Shown piece after piece: positions 13,365 through 15,323 of a stretch of 15,323 nucleotides of DNA; position 1 is the stretch's first letter; each line of letters starts with the position of its first letter. The notes beneath the pieces are model-generated. The model made no database searches and was not told the DNA's origin. It saw only the letters and a list, made by a program, of their open reading frames with translations. A program made the translations under genes and the position numbers. The stretch comes from JBNJEM01 sp051745935 (GTDB lineage: Bacteria > Planctomycetota > Planctomycetia > Pirellulales > Pirellulaceae). The stretch is taken from the NCBI GenBank assembly GCA_051745935.1, contig JBNJEM010000110.1, positions 1 to 15,323 on the forward strand, in the 5' to 3' direction.

Positions 13365-15050
13365 ATGAAGATGCGAAATGCGGTGAAGCGATTCAACAGA
13401 GGGCTCTTGGTTGCAATGGCAGTGTGGGGCCTGGCCACCATGGCCAGTCCGGAGGAATGGCGCGGTGTATTTCACGCCGTTTCGACCGCTGGCGGCAGTG
13501 AACCCGCTGGTAATCGTGAGGAGGGTTACGAGGCACGGAAGCGAGACATTCTGTCGCGGCGGCGGCGGGTCATTCTAAACAACGATGGCGGAGATGCCAC
13601 AGTCGCCAGGGAAGGCCTCGAGCGGCCTCGGGACTTTCTGGATGTCCGGACCACGCCCCTTTTTAGTCGTCACGCGGATTCCCACGTGGATACGATAAGC
13701 TACTGCACGTCACGTAACTTCGGCACCTTCATCCATAAGACGAAAGTGGGAACCATTCTCACGGCACAGTCCGGGCCGTATGAACACAACGTCGTCCCCG
13801 CTCTACTCGAACAGGGCACCGATCCACTCGAGGTGATGGCTGATTACTGCCACGAAAACAACGTGGAAATATTTTGGTCGATGCGGATGAACGATACCCA
13901 CGATGCCAACCGGCCGGAACGATTCAAACGCAACGAATTCAAGGTGGAGAACCAACAGTGCCTGCTTGGAACCATGGATAAGAGGCCGCGGTACGGCGGG
14001 TGGTCAGCTGTCAATTACAGCTGTGACATTGTACGTGACTTGCTTTCCGATGTTGTGGAAGAGGTCTGCCAGAACTACGATGTTGATGGAATCGAATTGG
14101 ATTTCTTCCGCCATCCGGTGTTTTTCAAGCAGACCGCCAACGGAAAACCGGTGGGCGATGAACAGCGGAGGCAGATGACCGATCTGATAAGAAACATCGC
14201 CAATATCGTTGAACGAGAAGGCCGCGAGCGCGGCCAACCATTCATGATAGCGGTTCGTACGCCGGACGATCGTGCCTATTGCCGTGCAATAGGCCTGGAA
14301 ATAGAACGGTGGATGGAAGAGGGACTCATTGATATTTGGATCCCCAGCGGTTATTTTCGCTTGAATCGGTGGGAATCCAGCGTGCGACTCGGACATGAAT
14401 ACGGGGTGCGGGTCTATCCGGGGCTGAGCGAAACACGGGTGGGCGGAGGGCATCACGCGCATGCGCGTCGGGCTTCGGATGAATCGTACCGGGCCCGGTC
14501 CGCGGCTGCCTGGAACGCTGGAGCAGATGGGATCTATATCTTCAATCTGTTCGATCCACATCGCAAAATCTGGACGGAAATTGGCGATCCAGTGGCGTTG
14601 AAGGGGCTGGACAAAACATACTTTGCCAGCGTCAGGGGGGTCGGCCGCGTCGCGGGAGGCGCGTACCCGCACCAAGATTTCAATAACATTCCCACGGTAA
14701 ACCCGGATGCTCCCGTACCGCTTCGCCCGGGTGAAAGAAAGTCAATAACCGTTTGGATGGGGGATGAGCTCGAGGGAGTTCCGTCGGAGAGACTGCCGGA
14801 GATTACGCTGTCGCTTCGGATCAGGCCAGACACGGAAGGCCTTGAGGCGCTAACAGTGGCATTCAACGGCGATGAAGTGGCGGGGAAGAGGCGGGCACAA
14901 TGGATCCATCTGCCGGTTGCGCCGGGTGATGTGCGGGCTGGTGACAATACAGTGGAAATCCATTACCCAGGGCAACGGGACGATTTGCGGCTTGCGGACG
15001 TGGTGGTAAGCGTCGATTATTCCGGCTCGCGCCTGAAAGATGAATCGTAG
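13365..15050 (+). CDS. Exported GH10-like (GHL10/COG1649-type) protein
   Basis: The start ATG at 13365 has a GAGGGAG ribosome-binding site; one five codons earlier does not. The 561-residue product has a basic N-terminus and a hydrophobic stretch (residues 12-28), so it is probably exported. Residues about 65-400 look like a glycosidase-type barrel: RVILNNDGGDA at its start, VEIFWSMRMNDTHDA, YDVDGIELDFFRHP with Glu244 and Asp246 at the end of a strand, IDIWIPSGYFR, and WNAGADGIYIFNLFDP. DG-x-x-LD-x-x-R is the hallmark of the GH10-like family. Residues about 420-561 form a beta-rich C-terminal module (ITVWMGDELEG, LTLSLRIRPD-like strands, GDNTVEIHYPG). The substrate is unknown; most relatives are predicted to act on carbohydrate. 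It is intact and ends with TAG. Confidence 0.8.
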   Translation: MKMRNAVKRFNRGLLVAMAVWGLATMASPEEWRGVFHAVSTAGGSEPAGNREEGYEARKRDILSRRRRVILNNDGGDATVAREGLERPRDFLDVRTTPLFSRHADSHVDTISYCTSRNFGTFIHKTKVGTILTAQSGPYEHNVVPALLEQGTDPLEVMADYCHENNVEIFWSMRMNDTHDANRPERFKRNEFKVENQQCLLGTMDKRPRYGGWSAVNYSCDIVRDLLSDVVEEVCQNYDVDGIELDFFRHPVFFKQTANGKPVGDEQRRQMTDLIRNIANIVEREGRERGQPFMIAVRTPDDRAYCRAIGLEIERWMEEGLIDIWIPSGYFRLNRWESSVRLGHEYGVRVYPGLSETRVGGGHHAHARRASDESYRARSAAAWNAGADGIYIFNLFDPHRKIWTEIGDPVALKGLDKTYFASVRGVGRVAGGAYPHQDFNNIPTVNPDAPVPLRPGERKSITVWMGDELEGVPSERLPEITLSLRIRPDTEGLEALTVAFNGDEVAGKRRAQWIHLPVAPGDVRAGDNTVEIHYPGQRDDLRLADVVVSVDYSGSRLKDES

Positions 15051-15149
15051 CTCGATGGGACGTGGAACAGGCGGTGCGGCATCCGTGTGGCGTCACGATT
15101 TTTTGGGGTGCTGGCGTAAAGTAATAATAGAAGAAGGGAGCAATCGAAG

Positions 15150-15323
15150 ATGAGTGCAAAAGAGAGAGAACGTAAGCGGGAGATCGACCAACAAGTGGTT
15201 TCCGGTAGCTAGCGGTTGAACCGGGGGCATTTTTTGGCGGTTAGTGGTGCCGCAACCCCCGCCATCCTGATGGGGCCGGCTTTTACAACCAGCGCGATCG
15301 CGGGTTCCGAGAACGCCGTGAGA
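15150..15323 (+). pseudogene. Start of a secreted-protein gene with internal TAG (partial)
   Basis: AAGGGAG precedes an ATG at 15150. The frame reads MSAKERERKREIDQQVVSGS and then a TAG at 15210-15212. It continues RLNRGHFLAVSGAATPAILM, which resembles a Tat-type signal sequence (R-x-x-F-L followed by a hydrophobic core) in which the second arginine of the twin-Arg pair has become Gly. It stays open to the window edge. Either the gene is broken by the nonsense codon, or translation starts later at a weak codon such as the TTG at 15216, which has no ribosome-binding site. The downstream protein is outside the window, so its family cannot be named. Confidence 0.5.

Noticed and set aside
3622..15212. 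TAG recoding: in-frame TAGs interrupt the oxidoreductase relic (3622), the LamG relic (11610) and the last gene (15210).
   Set aside because: The first two genes also carry large deletions, so they are pseudogenes anyway. The intact TPR gene and GH10-like gene both end in TAG where the protein should end. Three cases are not evidence for a changed code.
1..15323. CRISPR array, rRNA, or a complete multi-gene defence system.
   Set aside because: No regularly spaced short repeats, no rRNA-like sequence and no full-length tRNA were seen. Apart from the MNT/HEPN pair and the orphan DUF2442 gene no defence-type genes are intact.

Overview
The window looks like a chromosomal stretch from a Planctomycetota-type bacterium (Pirellulales/Phycisphaerae or a close PVC relative). 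This is inferred from family content: a secreted DUF4838 protein, a GH43 glycosidase, a GH10-like (GHL10/COG1649-type) secreted protein, sulfatase and LamG pieces, a DUF6717 protein, RAYT-like transposase relics and short palindromic repeats, in GC-rich and loosely packed DNA. No rRNA or marker gene is present, so the phylum call is an inference.

Layout. 1-2260: a TPR protein (-) and a DUF2442 protein (-) whose usual DUF4160 partner survives only as a C-terminal remnant. 2368-2535: copy 1 of a dispersed repeat. 2827-3513: an exported DsrE-like protein (+). 3556-4019: three broken genes packed end to end (a flavin disulfide oxidoreductase with its middle deleted, a sulfatase piece, and an antisense radical-SAM piece). 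4273-5018: an MNT/HEPN toxin-antitoxin-type pair (-) with a palindrome over its ribosome-binding site. 5375-6199: a mobile-element scrapyard holding a RAYT N-terminus, a REP-like hairpin, a second Y1-transposase N-terminus and repeat copy 2. 6325-7152: a small acidic membrane protein, a 31-codon ORF and a small acidic lipoprotein (+). 7337-9391: a large secreted DUF4838 protein (-). 9572-9950: a frameshifted tyrosine-recombinase N-terminus beside the 3' end of a tRNA, the scar of an integrated element. 10387-11391: an exported GH43 enzyme (+) whose end runs into an inverted sulfatase/LamG chimera. 12166-12954: a tiny basic ORF and a DUF6717 protein. 13056-13353: a frameshifted ATP-binding-protein fragment. 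13365-15050: an exported GH10-like protein (+). 15150-15323: the start of a further gene with a TAG between its start codon and a degenerate Tat-like signal.

How it fits together. The three large intact secreted proteins and the sulfatase/LamG debris fit breakdown of complex, possibly sulfated, polysaccharides. They are separate units, not one operon. The MNT/HEPN pair and the DUF2442 gene are small toxin-antitoxin-type passengers. The most striking property is the density of gene fragments: at least nine truncated, frameshifted or chimeric relics, several joined directly to one another, interspersed with palindromes and transposase or integrase scars. I see no convincing new multi-gene system. 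The best leads are the RAYT/REP cluster, the tRNA/integrase scar, the ~150-170 bp repeat pair and the palindrome over the MNT start.
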